A stretch of DNA of 36,600 nucleotides from an uncultured Acetatifactor sp. (GCA_910587755.1 CAJUNZ010000023.1:1-36600), one strand, 5' to 3'; shown: positions 1 through 8,109, numbered from the stretch's first letter. The notes: generated by a model not told the origin, from the letters alone. Made by a program: numbers and translations.

Positions 1-1067
1 AGAATGGCCGCCGTCACCTGGCAGTCCTGCTGCTCCAGGTACGAAAGCACAAGCGCCACCTGCCTGCCGCCGGAACATCCCGCCCCCACAGCCAGCAGAA
101 TGCCCTCCGCCTCCCGAAGCTCCCTGCAGACCTGGGGACTGCCCTGGGGGGAGGGCAAAGCCGTCCAGCAGCACTGCCCCTCCTGTCCCCAGGCCCTCCA
201 CAGCCCTTCCAGTACTCCGGCAGAGTCCAGCCCTTCCTGCACCGGGCACACCGCAATCCTGCGCTCCCAGAATGAATCCTCCTGCCCGGGACACCCAAAG
301 TGATATCTCAGGTTCTCCCAGAGTTCCCTGCTCTCCAGGGTCCCCACACAGTTCAGCCCGTAGCGCCTCCCAAGGGAGGAAGGCAGCCAGATACTGTCAT
401 CCCCCGCCTCCTTCAGAAGCACCGCTGTCAGAACCGCAAAACAGGACAGCACCGCCCCTAAGGCCACGGCCCTGCCCACCCTTACGTCGGGCACCACCTC
501 CAGAGCCTGGTCTCCCGGATCCACCACCATCACCGAAGCGATCTCCCGGATCTGGCGGGCAAGTTCTCCTGTCATAACCGTCTCCACCGCCTGGGCCACC
601 GCCACGCATTCCTCCGGGCTGGGACCGGTGACGGTGACGGAAGGCAGTCTTAAGTCTGTTGCCAGATTTGCCCGCAGCATCTCCTGCAGCACCTGCGCCC
701 CTGTCTCCGGGCCGCCCTGTTCCTTCAGACAGGCTTCCATCCACTCCAGAAACATCTCCGAGTGTATATATGTGTTCCAGCTGGCCTCATTGATAAAGAC
801 CGTCCCCACGTCTTTTTCCTCCTCCACATGGTACTCCACGCGGAAGACGCTGGTGACCGCATAAGGATTCTCCTCCCGCAGCAGCACATTTTTGACATAA
901 TATCCGCCCCCCAGCAAAAGCGTCCCCAACAGGACAGCTCCCGCCAGGAAGGGCAGGCGGCAGAACAAACGCAGCACTGCAAGACGCAGGTCAAACGGTT
1001 CTTCCCCGTAGTACCCTTTCCAGATTCCCCGGCCCTCTCCCCCGGCCCCTCCACTGCCCTTGTTCAT
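1..1067 (-). CDS. Wzz-like polysaccharide chain-length protein fused to a degenerate BY-kinase-like domain (3' end missing)
   Basis: This is my own translation of a frame that runs off the left edge, 355 codons long. The ATG at 1067 has GAGGGG eight bases upstream. The layout is that of a polysaccharide copolymerase: a short cytoplasmic N-terminus, a membrane segment near residues 37-54, an extracellular part, and a second membrane segment near 199-218. After it comes DDSIW (223-227), LGRRYGL and LWENLRY (249-255), which match the region that precedes the P-loop in CpsD/BY-kinases. Where the Walker A motif should be, the sequence reads CPVQEGLDSAG (274-284), with no GK[ST]. The Walker A' region is shortened. 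EAEGILLAVGAG (319-330) resembles the last kinase strand. I infer a regulatory pseudo-kinase fused to Wzz. It is the most distal gene seen in the EPS operon, 27 bases after the sugar transferase. The family call is by motif reading only. Confidence 0.72.
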   Translation of the reverse strand, partial: MNKGSGGAGGEGRGIWKGYYGEEPFDLRLAVLRLFCRLPFLAGAVLLGTLLLGGGYYVKNVLLREENPYAVTSVFRVEYHVEEEKDVGTVFINEASWNTYIHSEMFLEWMEACLKEQGGPETGAQVLQEMLRANLATDLRLPSVTVTGPSPEECVAVAQAVETVMTGELARQIREIASVMVVDPGDQALEVVPDVRVGRAVALGAVLSCFAVLTAVLLKEAGDDSIWLPSSLGRRYGLNCVGTLESRELWENLRYHFGCPGQEDSFWERRIAVCPVQEGLDSAGVLEGLWRAWGQEGQCCWTALPSPQGSPQVCRELREAEGILLAVGAGCSGGRQVALVLSYLEQQDCQVTAAI

Positions 1068-1094
1068 GTTATACACCCCTCGCTTTTATGCCTG

Positions 1095-2576
1095 TCAGAC
1101 ATCGTCCCCAGTCCGCTGATTGGCCTGCTGCCACTGCTTCTCCTCCCGCAGGGCGGTGATCTGCTCGTCCTCCACCCCCTCGGTGCTGTCCGGCCAGAAC
1201 AGAATCTTCAGCGTCAAAAGCATCAGCTTCACGTCAAGCCATACAGAATAATTCTCAATGTAAGTCAGATCCAGTTTCAGCTTGTCATAGGGCGATGTGT
1301 TATATTTTCCATAGACCTGGGCAAAGCCCGCAAGCCCTGCCTTCACCTTCATTCTGAAGACAAATTCCGGCATAACCTCCACATACTGGGCGATAATCTC
1401 CGGCCGTTCAGGGCGGGGTCCGATAAAAGACATATCTCCCTTGAGAATGTTAAACAGCTGAGGAAGCTCATCAATGCGGCATTTCCGTATGACACTGCCG
1501 ATGGGCGTGATACGGCTGTCATTTTTGCTGGCCAGCCTTGCCACTCCGTCCTTCTCCGCATCCGTCCGCATGCTGCGGAATTTCAGAATGTGAAACTGAC
1601 GCTGATTCAGGGTACAGCGCACCTGCCTGTACAGAACAGGGCCCCCGTCGTAGAGCTTGATTGCCACGGCAGTGACCGCCATAAAAGGAGCGGTCAGAAG
1701 CAGAAGGATCAACGCGCAGACAATGTCGATGGTTCTTTTCACAAATCGCTGTTCCAGGCAGAGGCTGTACTCCCTGGTCAGAAGCATGGGGCTGTCGAAC
1801 ACATGAAGCTCCTCCGCTCCCATCAGAATCACATCCGTAATCTTGGGCAGCAGGTACACCCGGATGGAGCGGCCATAGCAGAATTTGATCAGGGGCGTCC
1901 GATCTTCCACCGACATATCCCCCAGCACCACCGCATTGCAGGCGCCGGACTCATAAGTCTTCAGAATCTCCTCCGTGATCTTCTGAAACCCTTTCCCCAC
2001 ATGCATGGTTCTGGTGATCACATATTTGTCCTTTCGGCCTTCAAATTTGCTGCAGATATTCTCTATGGGCCTGTCCCCATGGATCAGAAACAGCCTTCTG
2101 GGGGGGAAGATAGAACGGTAGATACGGTTTGCCACATTGATATACACAATGACCACCACTGTCTGCTCCACCATAAGCATGATAAAGACCTTGGGCGTAA
2201 ACAGCTGGAAAGCCATCACGGACAGCTCCGCATAGATCAGCACATTGGCGATAAGGGTGGCAAAGACCTGCGAGAAGATAATCTCCGCATTTTTCAGGTA
2301 TCCCAGGCGCATGCCCCCGTACATCACAGACAGCAGCACCAGGATCACGGCATATATGCCCACCTCCAGCACATGTCCCCTGAACCAGAACTTTCTCAGC
2401 TCCTCCACCACGCTGTACTGAAAATCTACCAGCCAGTGATAGGCGAACAGCCCTATCTCCACCCCCAGGCACACCGTGGTCAGGCCCAGATTGATCAGTC
2501 TCTTGCAGGCTTCCAGCTGCCGCAGCTTTCTTTCATTGGTATTCATCCTCAATTCAGGCACCCCCGTTCCGGGCAT
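1095..2576 (-). CDS. Exopolysaccharide polyprenyl-phosphate sugar-1-phosphate transferase
   Basis: The protein transfers a sugar-1-phosphate from a nucleotide sugar to undecaprenyl phosphate, the first membrane step of a repeat unit. At 493 aa it has the full-length WbaP/WcaJ layout: about four N-terminal membrane segments (roughly 30-152), a nucleotide-binding-like middle domain (about 160-270), a further membrane segment (about 283-305), and the bacterial sugar transferase domain. In that domain I see KFRSMRTDAEKDG, SVIRKCRIDELPQLFNILKG with the conserved Asp-Glu, and SFIGPRPERPE. The first ATG (2576) has GGAG about 12 bases upstream. An ATG at 2546 (MNTNERKL) is a possible alternative with a poorer site. 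The gene lies between a family 2 glycosyltransferase and the Wzz-like gene, as expected for a capsule or EPS operon. The sugar substrate cannot be told. Confidence 0.95.
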   Translation of the reverse strand: MPGTGVPELRMNTNERKLRQLEACKRLINLGLTTVCLGVEIGLFAYHWLVDFQYSVVEELRKFWFRGHVLEVGIYAVILVLLSVMYGGMRLGYLKNAEIIFSQVFATLIANVLIYAELSVMAFQLFTPKVFIMLMVEQTVVVIVYINVANRIYRSIFPPRRLFLIHGDRPIENICSKFEGRKDKYVITRTMHVGKGFQKITEEILKTYESGACNAVVLGDMSVEDRTPLIKFCYGRSIRVYLLPKITDVILMGAEELHVFDSPMLLTREYSLCLEQRFVKRTIDIVCALILLLLTAPFMAVTAVAIKLYDGGPVLYRQVRCTLNQRQFHILKFRSMRTDAEKDGVARLASKNDSRITPIGSVIRKCRIDELPQLFNILKGDMSFIGPRPERPEIIAQYVEVMPEFVFRMKVKAGLAGFAQVYGKYNTSPYDKLKLDLTYIENYSVWLDVKLMLLTLKILFWPDSTEGVEDEQITALREEKQWQQANQRTGDDV

Positions 2577-2652
2577 GTAAAAAGATCGCTCCTGCCCTTT
2601 CCACGCCCAGCCTTACAGACTTTCTCAGTATATCACAAACATCTCTCTGTTT

Positions 2653-3411
2653 CTACACCCTTCTCTTCACGGCCCGCACCGCCCACAGGACAAAATGGCC
2701 CAGACTCTCCCACAGGCCCAGCCCCTCCGCCCGGCGGTACAGATTCCAGATACGCCGCAGTGCCTCCAGCTTGTTGGCGGAAAGGCTTCCCCCCGTCCTA
2801 CGGTAGCTGACAAGATTTTCGTCCAGGCCGTATGCCGTATAGCCGCTGCGGAGGATCCGGAACCAGAGCGCCGTATCCTCGCTTTTGATCACCGGCATCT
2901 CCAGCTCCTGCCTGGGAATCTTTTCCGTGTCAAACATGACAGTGCTTGTGAAAATGGTGGTATTGCTCAGCGCCTGGCGGTATGTGAGCCGCTCCGGCAC
3001 ATGAACCACCTTTCCCGTCCCCTGCCCCTGGCTGTCCGCAAACTCATACCCGGTGAACACAAAAGCAGCTCCCTTCTCCCTCAGAAAGAAAAGCTCCTTT
3101 TCTAGTTTCTCCGGCGCCCACAAATCGTCCGCGTCCAGAAAGGCGATGTACCTTCCCCGGGCCTCCTGCAGCCCCCTGTTCCTGGCCCTGGCCGCCCCCA
3201 TGTTGGAAGGCTGCCGGATCAGGCGGATCTTCCCCTCCGGATATCCGTCCATACAGCCTTGGATGATCTCCACCGTGTTGTCCCTGCTTCCGTCCTCCAC
3301 CAGAAGAAGCTCCCACTCCGGATAAGTCTGTGCGGCCACACAGCCCATGGTCTCCTCTATATATTTTTCCACATTATAAACGGGAACAATAATACTGATC
3401 AGCTCATTCAT
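2653..3411 (-). CDS. Family 2 glycosyltransferase (EPS cluster)
   Basis: This is a GT-A fold glycosyltransferase of 252 aa, probably adding a sugar to the lipid-linked EPS repeat at the inner membrane face. ISIIVPVYNVEKYIEET opens the nucleotide-binding domain, LLVEDGSRDNT is the usual first acidic motif, and AFLDADDLW contains the DxD that binds metal and nucleotide sugar. KSEDTALWFRILR fits the acceptor-side ED motif. I place the start at ATG 3411 (MNELIS), because the open frame upstream (to 3615) is low-complexity Gly/Arg shadow of the neighbouring gene and would overlap it by 184 bases. There are 20 bases between the preceding stop (3432) and this start. The donor sugar is unknown. Confidence 0.93.
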   Translation of the reverse strand: MNELISIIVPVYNVEKYIEETMGCVAAQTYPEWELLLVEDGSRDNTVEIIQGCMDGYPEGKIRLIRQPSNMGAARARNRGLQEARGRYIAFLDADDLWAPEKLEKELFFLREKGAAFVFTGYEFADSQGQGTGKVVHVPERLTYRQALSNTTIFTSTVMFDTEKIPRQELEMPVIKSEDTALWFRILRSGYTAYGLDENLVSYRRTGGSLSANKLEALRRIWNLYRRAEGLGLWESLGHFVLWAVRAVKRRV

Positions 3412-3431
3412 AGGCCTTTTGTCCTTTGCTC

Positions 3432-4232
3432 TCACTGTCCTGATGTTACCAGCAGATAGTAGTCCCCCAGCTGCTGTACCTCTGCCCCCGCCGCCTCTTC
3501 CATTTTCCGGACTGAAGACACTGCCATGTCCCCCGGCAGAAGAATGCAGTCCACTCCTGTCTCCAGAGCCAGCTCCGCCGCCTCCTCCAGAGAACCGCTC
3601 CCCTGCTCCATCCACAGGTACATTGCCCTGGGGCCTTCTCCATAGGTGTCATAGGCATACCCTGCCAGGGAAGTGTCCCACATGTCCCTGCCGTAGGGCA
3701 GCCTTACCCTGGCAGAGACCTCCCTGGCATACTCCATCACTTCCTGGGGCGCCCACAGGCAGAACCCCTCCGGCTCTCTCTCCAATAGGGCTTCCACCAT
3801 CTTGCGTGCCTCCTGTCTTCGCCCCTCTTCCCCCTGTCGGTCCCAGCCTTCCGCCCCCAGACCTCCGCAGAGCAGATACGCCGCCAGCAGCAGCGCCGAG
3901 GCGCACAGAGCCCGAACCGGATGCTTTGTGTCCTCCCAGATCTCCCCCAGGAAAGCCACCGTCCCGTAAGCCACTGCCGCCGTCACCGGCACCATGCTCC
4001 AGATCCACCTGTACTCGTAAAAGTTTGTCTGGTACTTCATCAGCAGGACTGCCGTCAGAGGCAGAATGCAGCCCGCCGTCATGGCGGAGACATAGGCCAG
4101 AAAAGCCTTCTGTTCCCCGTACCTTCGGCCTGACCACAGAAACAGCAGGGACGCTATCAGCAGAGCCGCCGTCTTTCCCCCGCCTATATAGTCTTGCCAT
4201 CCGGCCCAGGCATTATGAAGCAGAGCTGTCAT
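3432..4232 (-). CDS. Membrane protein of unknown function, EPS cluster (second of a coupled pair)
   Basis: The protein has 266 aa. Its first half carries four likely membrane segments (about 22-35, 44-63, 76-95 and 105-123). The second half is soluble with predicted alpha/beta character and ends in CILLPGDMAVSS and GDYYLLVTSG, a pattern like the C-terminal extracytoplasmic tail of large GT-C-type membrane proteins. I do not recognise a catalytic motif. The ATG at 4232 has GGAAGG six bases upstream and overlaps the upstream gene by 20 bases, so translation is probably coupled. A stop codon lies in this frame at 4275-4277. The two overlapping membrane genes total about 580 aa, so one ancestral long protein split by a frameshift is an alternative reading. 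Confidence 0.75.
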   Translation of the reverse strand: MTALLHNAWAGWQDYIGGGKTAALLIASLLFLWSGRRYGEQKAFLAYVSAMTAGCILPLTAVLLMKYQTNFYEYRWIWSMVPVTAAVAYGTVAFLGEIWEDTKHPVRALCASALLLAAYLLCGGLGAEGWDRQGEEGRRQEARKMVEALLEREPEGFCLWAPQEVMEYAREVSARVRLPYGRDMWDTSLAGYAYDTYGEGPRAMYLWMEQGSGSLEEAAELALETGVDCILLPGDMAVSSVRKMEEAAGAEVQQLGDYYLLVTSGQ

Positions 4233-5157
4233 TTTGTACCTTCCTTTCTGCCGCCGGGATCCCCCTGGAGGATATCATCCCCGCCAGCGCCATCCCCGCC
4301 GCCACGGCCACACAGGCACCCAGGCCGTAGAAGGTCCAGGCAATGCAGGCCTCCGCCAGTATGCACAGGGGCGTCAGGAACCACTTCTTCCTGATGCAGA
4401 GGGAGAAAAGCCAGGGCATAAGCACACAGTTGCGGATGGAAAGTCCACCGGCACCGCAGTACAGCAGGCCGAAGCCCTCCGTTCCCGGTGCGCTGCTCTC
4501 CACCCACAGAAGCAGCGCTGCCGCCGCCATAAAACAGGCCCTCTTCCTCCCGGCAGACACCCCCGAAGACGGATTGTCCGGAAAAAGACTCCGCCCCAGC
4601 AGAATCAATGCCCCATAGCAAAAAAGCAGCACCGCCGCAGGCGCCGCCTGCCCCACCATCGTCCAGGGGGAAAGCCCCGTAAGCCTGCACAGGCTCCCGT
4701 ATAGGGTGGGAAGGCAGAGAATCTGAATCCGCAGGGGAAGTCCTTCCGTGTAGGGATTTCCCGTCAGAGGATTCACCTGGTAGATTCCGTCGGATGCCAG
4801 AAAGCTTCCCACCGTCTCCGCCAGAATATCCCCCTGGCGGTAAGAAGCCCCTTCCAGCCACACAAATGCCAGCTGGGAGGCAAACAAAACAGCCACCACC
4901 GCCCACAGCACCGCCTCCACCCTGTGGGGTGGGCCCGGCCGGAGAATCTTCTCTCCCCGGCGCACCTTCCCCGCCAGACAAAAGAGCCCTGCCGCCCCTC
5001 CGCACAACAGCCCCAGTGCGGCGGCCCCCAGAAACAATTCGGAGCACTGGACGAAAGACCACCCGGAGAACAGGGCTGCCAGATGCGCCCCCTCTGCCAG
5101 CCCTATCGCCAGCGTTATGCCTATATACAGATAATCTATGTTCTCAATCTTCTTCAC
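4213..5157 (-). CDS. Polytopic membrane protein of unknown function, first gene of the EPS segment
   Basis: The protein has 314 aa and about seven or eight hydrophobic segments, with few charged residues in between. It starts MKKIENIDYLYIG, where the start is a GTG at 5157 with AAGGG seven bases upstream, 44 bases downstream of the -10 proposed at 5201-5206. I see no catalytic motif. It resembles in style the GT-C or DUF-type integral membrane proteins often found in Lachnospiraceae EPS loci, but I cannot name the family. Its stop overlaps the start of the next membrane gene by 20 bases. The pair is followed closely by a glycosyltransferase, a sugar transferase and a Wzz-like gene, so a role in polysaccharide assembly or modification is inferred from context. 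Confidence 0.75.
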   Translation of the reverse strand: MKKIENIDYLYIGITLAIGLAEGAHLAALFSGWSFVQCSELFLGAAALGLLCGGAAGLFCLAGKVRRGEKILRPGPPHRVEAVLWAVVAVLFASQLAFVWLEGASYRQGDILAETVGSFLASDGIYQVNPLTGNPYTEGLPLRIQILCLPTLYGSLCRLTGLSPWTMVGQAAPAAVLLFCYGALILLGRSLFPDNPSSGVSAGRKRACFMAAAALLLWVESSAPGTEGFGLLYCGAGGLSIRNCVLMPWLFSLCIRKKWFLTPLCILAEACIAWTFYGLGACVAVAAGMALAGMISSRGIPAAERKVQNDSSAS

Positions 5158-5200
5158 AGTATATCCCTTCCCAGCCCTGCCTCTTTCATGAAGTTGTTAT

Positions 5201-5229
5201 AGTATACCACAACTGGGCCATTAAGTCCA
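5201..5229 (-). promoter_or_regulatory. Putative sigma-A promoter of the EPS operon
   Basis: On the minus strand, TGGACT (5229-5224) and TATACT (5206-5201) are separated by exactly 17 bases. The -10 is a five-of-six match, the -35 four of six. The site lies between the terminator hairpin at 5235-5258 and the GTG start at 5157, the expected place for the promoter of the leftward EPS genes. Confidence 0.55.
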
Positions 5230-5230
5230 C

Positions 5231-5258
5231 AAAAGCAGCCGGATTTTACTCCGGCTGC
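5231..5258 (-). terminator. Rho-independent terminator of the spo0A-like gene
   Basis: GCAGCCGGA (5235-5243) and TCCGGCTGC (5250-5258) form a perfect 9-bp stem with a six-base loop. On the minus strand it is followed by TTTT (5234-5231). It lies 55 bases after the stop of the gene at 5313-5690. Confidence 0.75.
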
Positions 5259-5312
5259 CTTTCATTCATCCAGTAAGAAGCATGTTTATCTCTTGTTTCT
5301 TTCCCTTAATCC

Positions 5313-5690
5313 TTACATTGACTTAAAATCAAGTCGAACTTTGTCCGCAATACGGGCAATGTACTCACTGTTGGTGGGCCTTGTCCTTCCCGATGATGCG
5401 GAGTAACCGAACATTTTCTCAAAAGTTCCCGCATTTCCTCTGTTCCATGACACCTCAATGGCATTGCGTATGGCGCGCTCCACCTTCTGATCAGTTGTCT
5501 TGAACCTTCGGGCTATAGCAGGGTATAATTGCTTTGTCACACTGGTGACAACTTCCATGTTTCTACCTGTAAGAAGGATTGCATCTCTCAGGTAGTGATA
5601 CCCTTTCAGATGGGCCGGCACTCCAACATCCAACATAATTTCCGTGATATACTTCTCCAATTCGCAATCCTTTATAGCAGCAATATCCAA
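5313..5690 (-). CDS. Stand-alone Spo0A C-terminal DNA-binding domain protein
   Basis: The 125 residues align in my reading along their whole length with the effector domain of Spo0A, the sporulation master regulator: GVPAHLKGYHYLRDAI (23-38), LYPAIARRF (55-63), the recognition-helix region KVERAIRNAIEVSWNRGN (69-86), and RPTNSEYIARIADK (104-117). The receiver domain with its phosphoacceptor Asp is absent, and nothing upstream encodes one: 5691-5813 is non-coding. The start is a TTG at 5690 with AAAGGGG ending seven bases before it. The gene is monocistronic, with a terminator at 5231-5258 and a 0A box at 5709-5715. It probably binds 0A boxes without phosphorylation control, as a modulator or competitor of full-length Spo0A. 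That role is inference; the domain identity is firm. Confidence 0.93.
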   Translation of the reverse strand: MDIAAIKDCELEKYITEIMLDVGVPAHLKGYHYLRDAILLTGRNMEVVTSVTKQLYPAIARRFKTTDQKVERAIRNAIEVSWNRGNAGTFEKMFGYSASSGRTRPTNSEYIARIADKVRLDFKSM

Positions 5691-5708
5691 ATGAATTCCC
5701 CTTTCTTA

Positions 5709-5715
5709 TGTCGAA
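5709..5715 (+). promoter_or_regulatory. 0A box upstream of the Spo0A-like gene
   Basis: TGTCGAA matches the Spo0A recognition core TGNCGAA exactly. It lies 18 bases upstream of the TTG start and a few bases before the ribosome binding site, so binding there would be expected to block the transcript of the Spo0A-like gene itself. A seven-base motif can occur by chance; the placement is what makes it credible. Confidence 0.5.
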
Positions 5716-5813
5716 TGTTGCTTCTTTTCTGCAATGAACATCTAGATTTTAACATATAAGTCAAAATTGGGGAAGGCTTTACACCGCTAAGAACTTGTTA
5801 AGACTTTTTACGG

Positions 5814-6743
5814 CTAAAGCTTTTCCCTCACCAGATAATGGGGCCTTTTTTTCACTTCCATATAGGTCTTGGCAAGGTACTGTCCCAGTATGCCCGTGCA
5901 GAAAAACTGGACACCGCTGGTCATAAGGATAATGCACACCAGGGAAGGCCATCCGGACACCGGATCCCCAAACAGAAGCTTCCGAATGATAATAAACAGA
6001 ATCATCACAAAGGCCAGCACACAGAACACCACCCCCACCACGGAGGCCAGCATCAGGGGCACTGTGGAAAAGGCGGTGATCCCGTCCAGGGAGTAGATAA
6101 AAAGCTTCCAGAAATTCCACTTGGTCTCCCCTTTGGCGCGCTCTATGTTCTCATATTCCAGCCATTTCGTCCGAAAGCCCACCCAGCCGAAGATTCCCTT
6201 GGTGAAACGGTTGTACTCCTGCATGGAGAGGATGGCGTCCACCATCTGTCTGGTCATCAGCCGATAGTCCCTTGCGCCGTCCATGATCTCCGTCCGGGAT
6301 ATCTTCTTCATCAGCCGGTAAAACATTCTGGCGAAAAAGCTCCGCACCGGCGGCTCCCCCTTTCTGGAGACTCTTCTGGTGGCCACTGAGTCATATCCCT
6401 CCTGCAGATAGCCGTACATCTCCGGAAGCAGGGAGGGAGGGTCCTGCAGATCCACATCCATGATCACCACATAATCCCCCTGTGCGTTCTCCAGGCCGGC
6501 AAACATGGCCGCCTCCTTGCCGAAGTTCCTGGAAAAGGACACCAGATGCACACGCCCGTCCTTCTCCCGCAGCTTCTTCACCTCCGCCACCGTGTTATCT
6601 CTGGAGCCGTCATCCACATACAGCACCTCCAGCTCAACTTGCCTTTCCGAAAAAAAGTCCTGTACCTTCATCAGCTCTTCATAAAAGAAGGAAACATTTT
6701 CTTCCTCATTATAACAAGGCACCACCACACTCAAAAGACTCAT
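5814..6743 (-). CDS. DPM1/GtrB-type glycosyltransferase with C-terminal membrane anchor
   Basis: This is a family 2 glycosyltransferase of 309 aa that probably makes a polyprenyl-phosphate-linked sugar used for wall or glycan decoration. LSVVVPCYNEEENV starts the GT-A domain, VDDGSRDNT and MDVDLQDPP carry the acidic and DxD-type motifs, and KGETKWNFWKL is typical of the DPM1/GtrB/ArnC branch. Two membrane segments follow (about 226-255 and 265-290), then a short basic tail. The ATG at 6743 is preferred: AGGAGG lies upstream and the longer frame to 6800 begins with GTG without a ribosome binding site. It has its own promoter (6801-6809). No flippase partner is visible next to it, and the 123 bases after the stop hold no clear terminator. 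Confidence 0.92.
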   Translation of the reverse strand: MSLLSVVVPCYNEEENVSFFYEELMKVQDFFSERQVELEVLYVDDGSRDNTVAEVKKLREKDGRVHLVSFSRNFGKEAAMFAGLENAQGDYVVIMDVDLQDPPSLLPEMYGYLQEGYDSVATRRVSRKGEPPVRSFFARMFYRLMKKISRTEIMDGARDYRLMTRQMVDAILSMQEYNRFTKGIFGWVGFRTKWLEYENIERAKGETKWNFWKLFIYSLDGITAFSTVPLMLASVVGVVFCVLAFVMILFIIIRKLLFGDPVSGWPSLVCIILMTSGVQFFCTGILGQYLAKTYMEVKKRPHYLVREKL

Positions 6744-6800
6744 CTCACATCCTGCCTCCTCCGGGCGGGGGCCCGGTAAATTCCTCTTCTCTTCAAACAC

Positions 6801-6809
6801 ATTATATCA
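6801..6809 (-). promoter_or_regulatory. Extended -10 promoter of the DPM1-type glycosyltransferase gene
   Basis: TGATATAAT on the minus strand is a perfect TGn-TATAAT extended -10 element, 57 bases before the ATG at 6743. The -35 region (around 6824-6830, TGTCAC) is weak, which is common for extended -10 promoters. Confidence 0.55.
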
Positions 6810-6870
6810 TACCCTGTCCCGCTGTGACACAAACTATGACACAATATTTCTTAATTTTCAGTATAATACG

Positions 6871-6899
6871 ATGACTGATAAAAAAAATTATGGTAGAAT
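6871..6899 (+). promoter_or_regulatory. Putative promoter of the DUF3048 lipoprotein gene
   Basis: ATGACT (6871-6876) and TAGAAT (6894-6899) are separated by 17 bases, in an AT-rich stretch that contrasts with the GC-rich surroundings. The -10 is a five-of-six match. The site is 58 bases before the ATG at 6958 and is divergent from the glycosyltransferase promoter. Confidence 0.5.
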
Positions 6900-6957
6900 A
6901 GAAAAATAAAGCATTTTTAGAGCCTTAAAGCGCATTCTATACCATAGGAGATTAAAT

Positions 6958-8109
6958 ATGAAAAAAATACGGTTATATTTATTGCTTATGGCGTCCCTGC
7001 TGTCCCTGGCCGCCTGCGGAAAGGGGGAGGAACTGCCAAATCCTATTATCAATGATATGGAGGATCCTTCTGACCATACCCTGTCCACACCTGACTCCTC
7101 CTTCCGGCCCTCCCCGGAGAGCCCTGCCGCGGAAGACGACACCCTGCCTCCTGAGGAAGGAATGGTGCGCAGCCGTCTCACCAACGAATGGGTGGATGCG
7201 GACACCGCCGCCACCCGTCCCATTGCAGTGATGATACCCAATGAGAGCAGCGCCCTTCCCCACTACAGTCTCTCAAAAGCCTCCGTTCTCTATGAAGCCA
7301 ATGTGGAGGGGCGTATGACCCGTATGATGGCCATCTATGAAGACTGGAAAGACCTGGAGAAGATCGGCAACATCCGCAGCCTCAGAACCTATTACATGTA
7401 CTGGGCCTTTGAGTGGGATGCCTTTATCGTCCACTACGGCGGACCCTTTTTCATCAATGACCTTATTGCGGAGCCCACCACCCAGCATATCGACGGGAAC
7501 CTTACCTCGGATTCGGATGCCTTTTTCCGCTCCTCAGATCGCAAGGCTCCTCACAACGGATATGCCACCGGAAAGGGACTCACCGATGTGATTGGGCAGA
7601 AAGGCTATTCCCTCCGCTATCGGGGCCTTACCGACGACAGACATTTTCTCTTTACCAGCAAGGCCGTTCCCAACACCCTGGCCCAGTATGACACCGCCGC
7701 AAAAGATGCTACATACATCGACATGTCGGGGTGTTATCCTCTGACCAGATGTTATTTTGAGTACAATGAAGAGGACGGCCTGTACTACCGCTCCCAGCAT
7801 CTTTCCGGCAGTACCGACGGGCCCCACATTGACGAGAGCACCGGAGAGCAGCTGACGTTTAAGAATGTCCTGATCCAGTACGTGAAATACGAGGACCTGG
7901 TTGACGGCTACATGGTTTTCCAGTGTCACGACACCACCAGAACAGGCTGGTACTTTACCAACGGCAAAGGAATTCATGTAAACTGGGAAAAAACCAGCGA
8001 TTATGGCGCCACCAGATATTATGATGACTTTGGCAACGAAGTTATTCTAAATACGGGCAAGACCATGATCTGCATTGTAAAAGAAGGAGATTCCTTCACC
8101 TTCCGGTAA
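6958..8109 (+). CDS. DUF3048 (YerB-like) lipoprotein
   Basis: This is the only plus-strand gene. It encodes a 383-aa secreted lipoprotein. MKKIRLYLLLMASLLSLAAC is a type II signal with the lipobox ending at Cys20, followed by an acidic, proline-rich linker to about residue 65. The mature part begins RPIAVMIPNESSA and continues KASVLYEANVEGRMTRMMAI and IGNIRSLRTYYM, characteristic of the DUF3048/YerB family, whose molecular function is not established. The C-terminal part (GWYFTNGKGIHVNWEK) fits the second YerB domain. AGGAG lies seven bases before the ATG. A terminator follows at once. I infer an outer-face cell-envelope role from the lipidation only. Confidence 0.93.
   Translation: MKKIRLYLLLMASLLSLAACGKGEELPNPIINDMEDPSDHTLSTPDSSFRPSPESPAAEDDTLPPEEGMVRSRLTNEWVDADTAATRPIAVMIPNESSALPHYSLSKASVLYEANVEGRMTRMMAIYEDWKDLEKIGNIRSLRTYYMYWAFEWDAFIVHYGGPFFINDLIAEPTTQHIDGNLTSDSDAFFRSSDRKAPHNGYATGKGLTDVIGQKGYSLRYRGLTDDRHFLFTSKAVPNTLAQYDTAAKDATYIDMSGCYPLTRCYFEYNEEDGLYYRSQHLSGSTDGPHIDESTGEQLTFKNVLIQYVKYEDLVDGYMVFQCHDTTRTGWYFTNGKGIHVNWEKTSDYGATRYYDDFGNEVILNTGKTMICIVKEGDSFTFR

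Noticed and set aside
1793..1799. TGTCGAA, a 0A-box core
   Set aside because: It lies inside the sugar transferase coding sequence with no promoter next to it, so it is probably chance.
762..2810. Long plus-strand open frame (682 codons)
   Set aside because: It is antisense to the sugar transferase and glycosyltransferase genes, is rich in His/Gln/Pro typical of a reversed GC-rich frame, and has no ribosome binding site or recognisable domain.
6862..6867. TATAAT on the plus strand upstream of the lipoprotein gene
   Set aside because: A perfect -10 hexamer, but I find no -35 at 16-18 bases; the 6871-6899 pair fits better. It may still be used.
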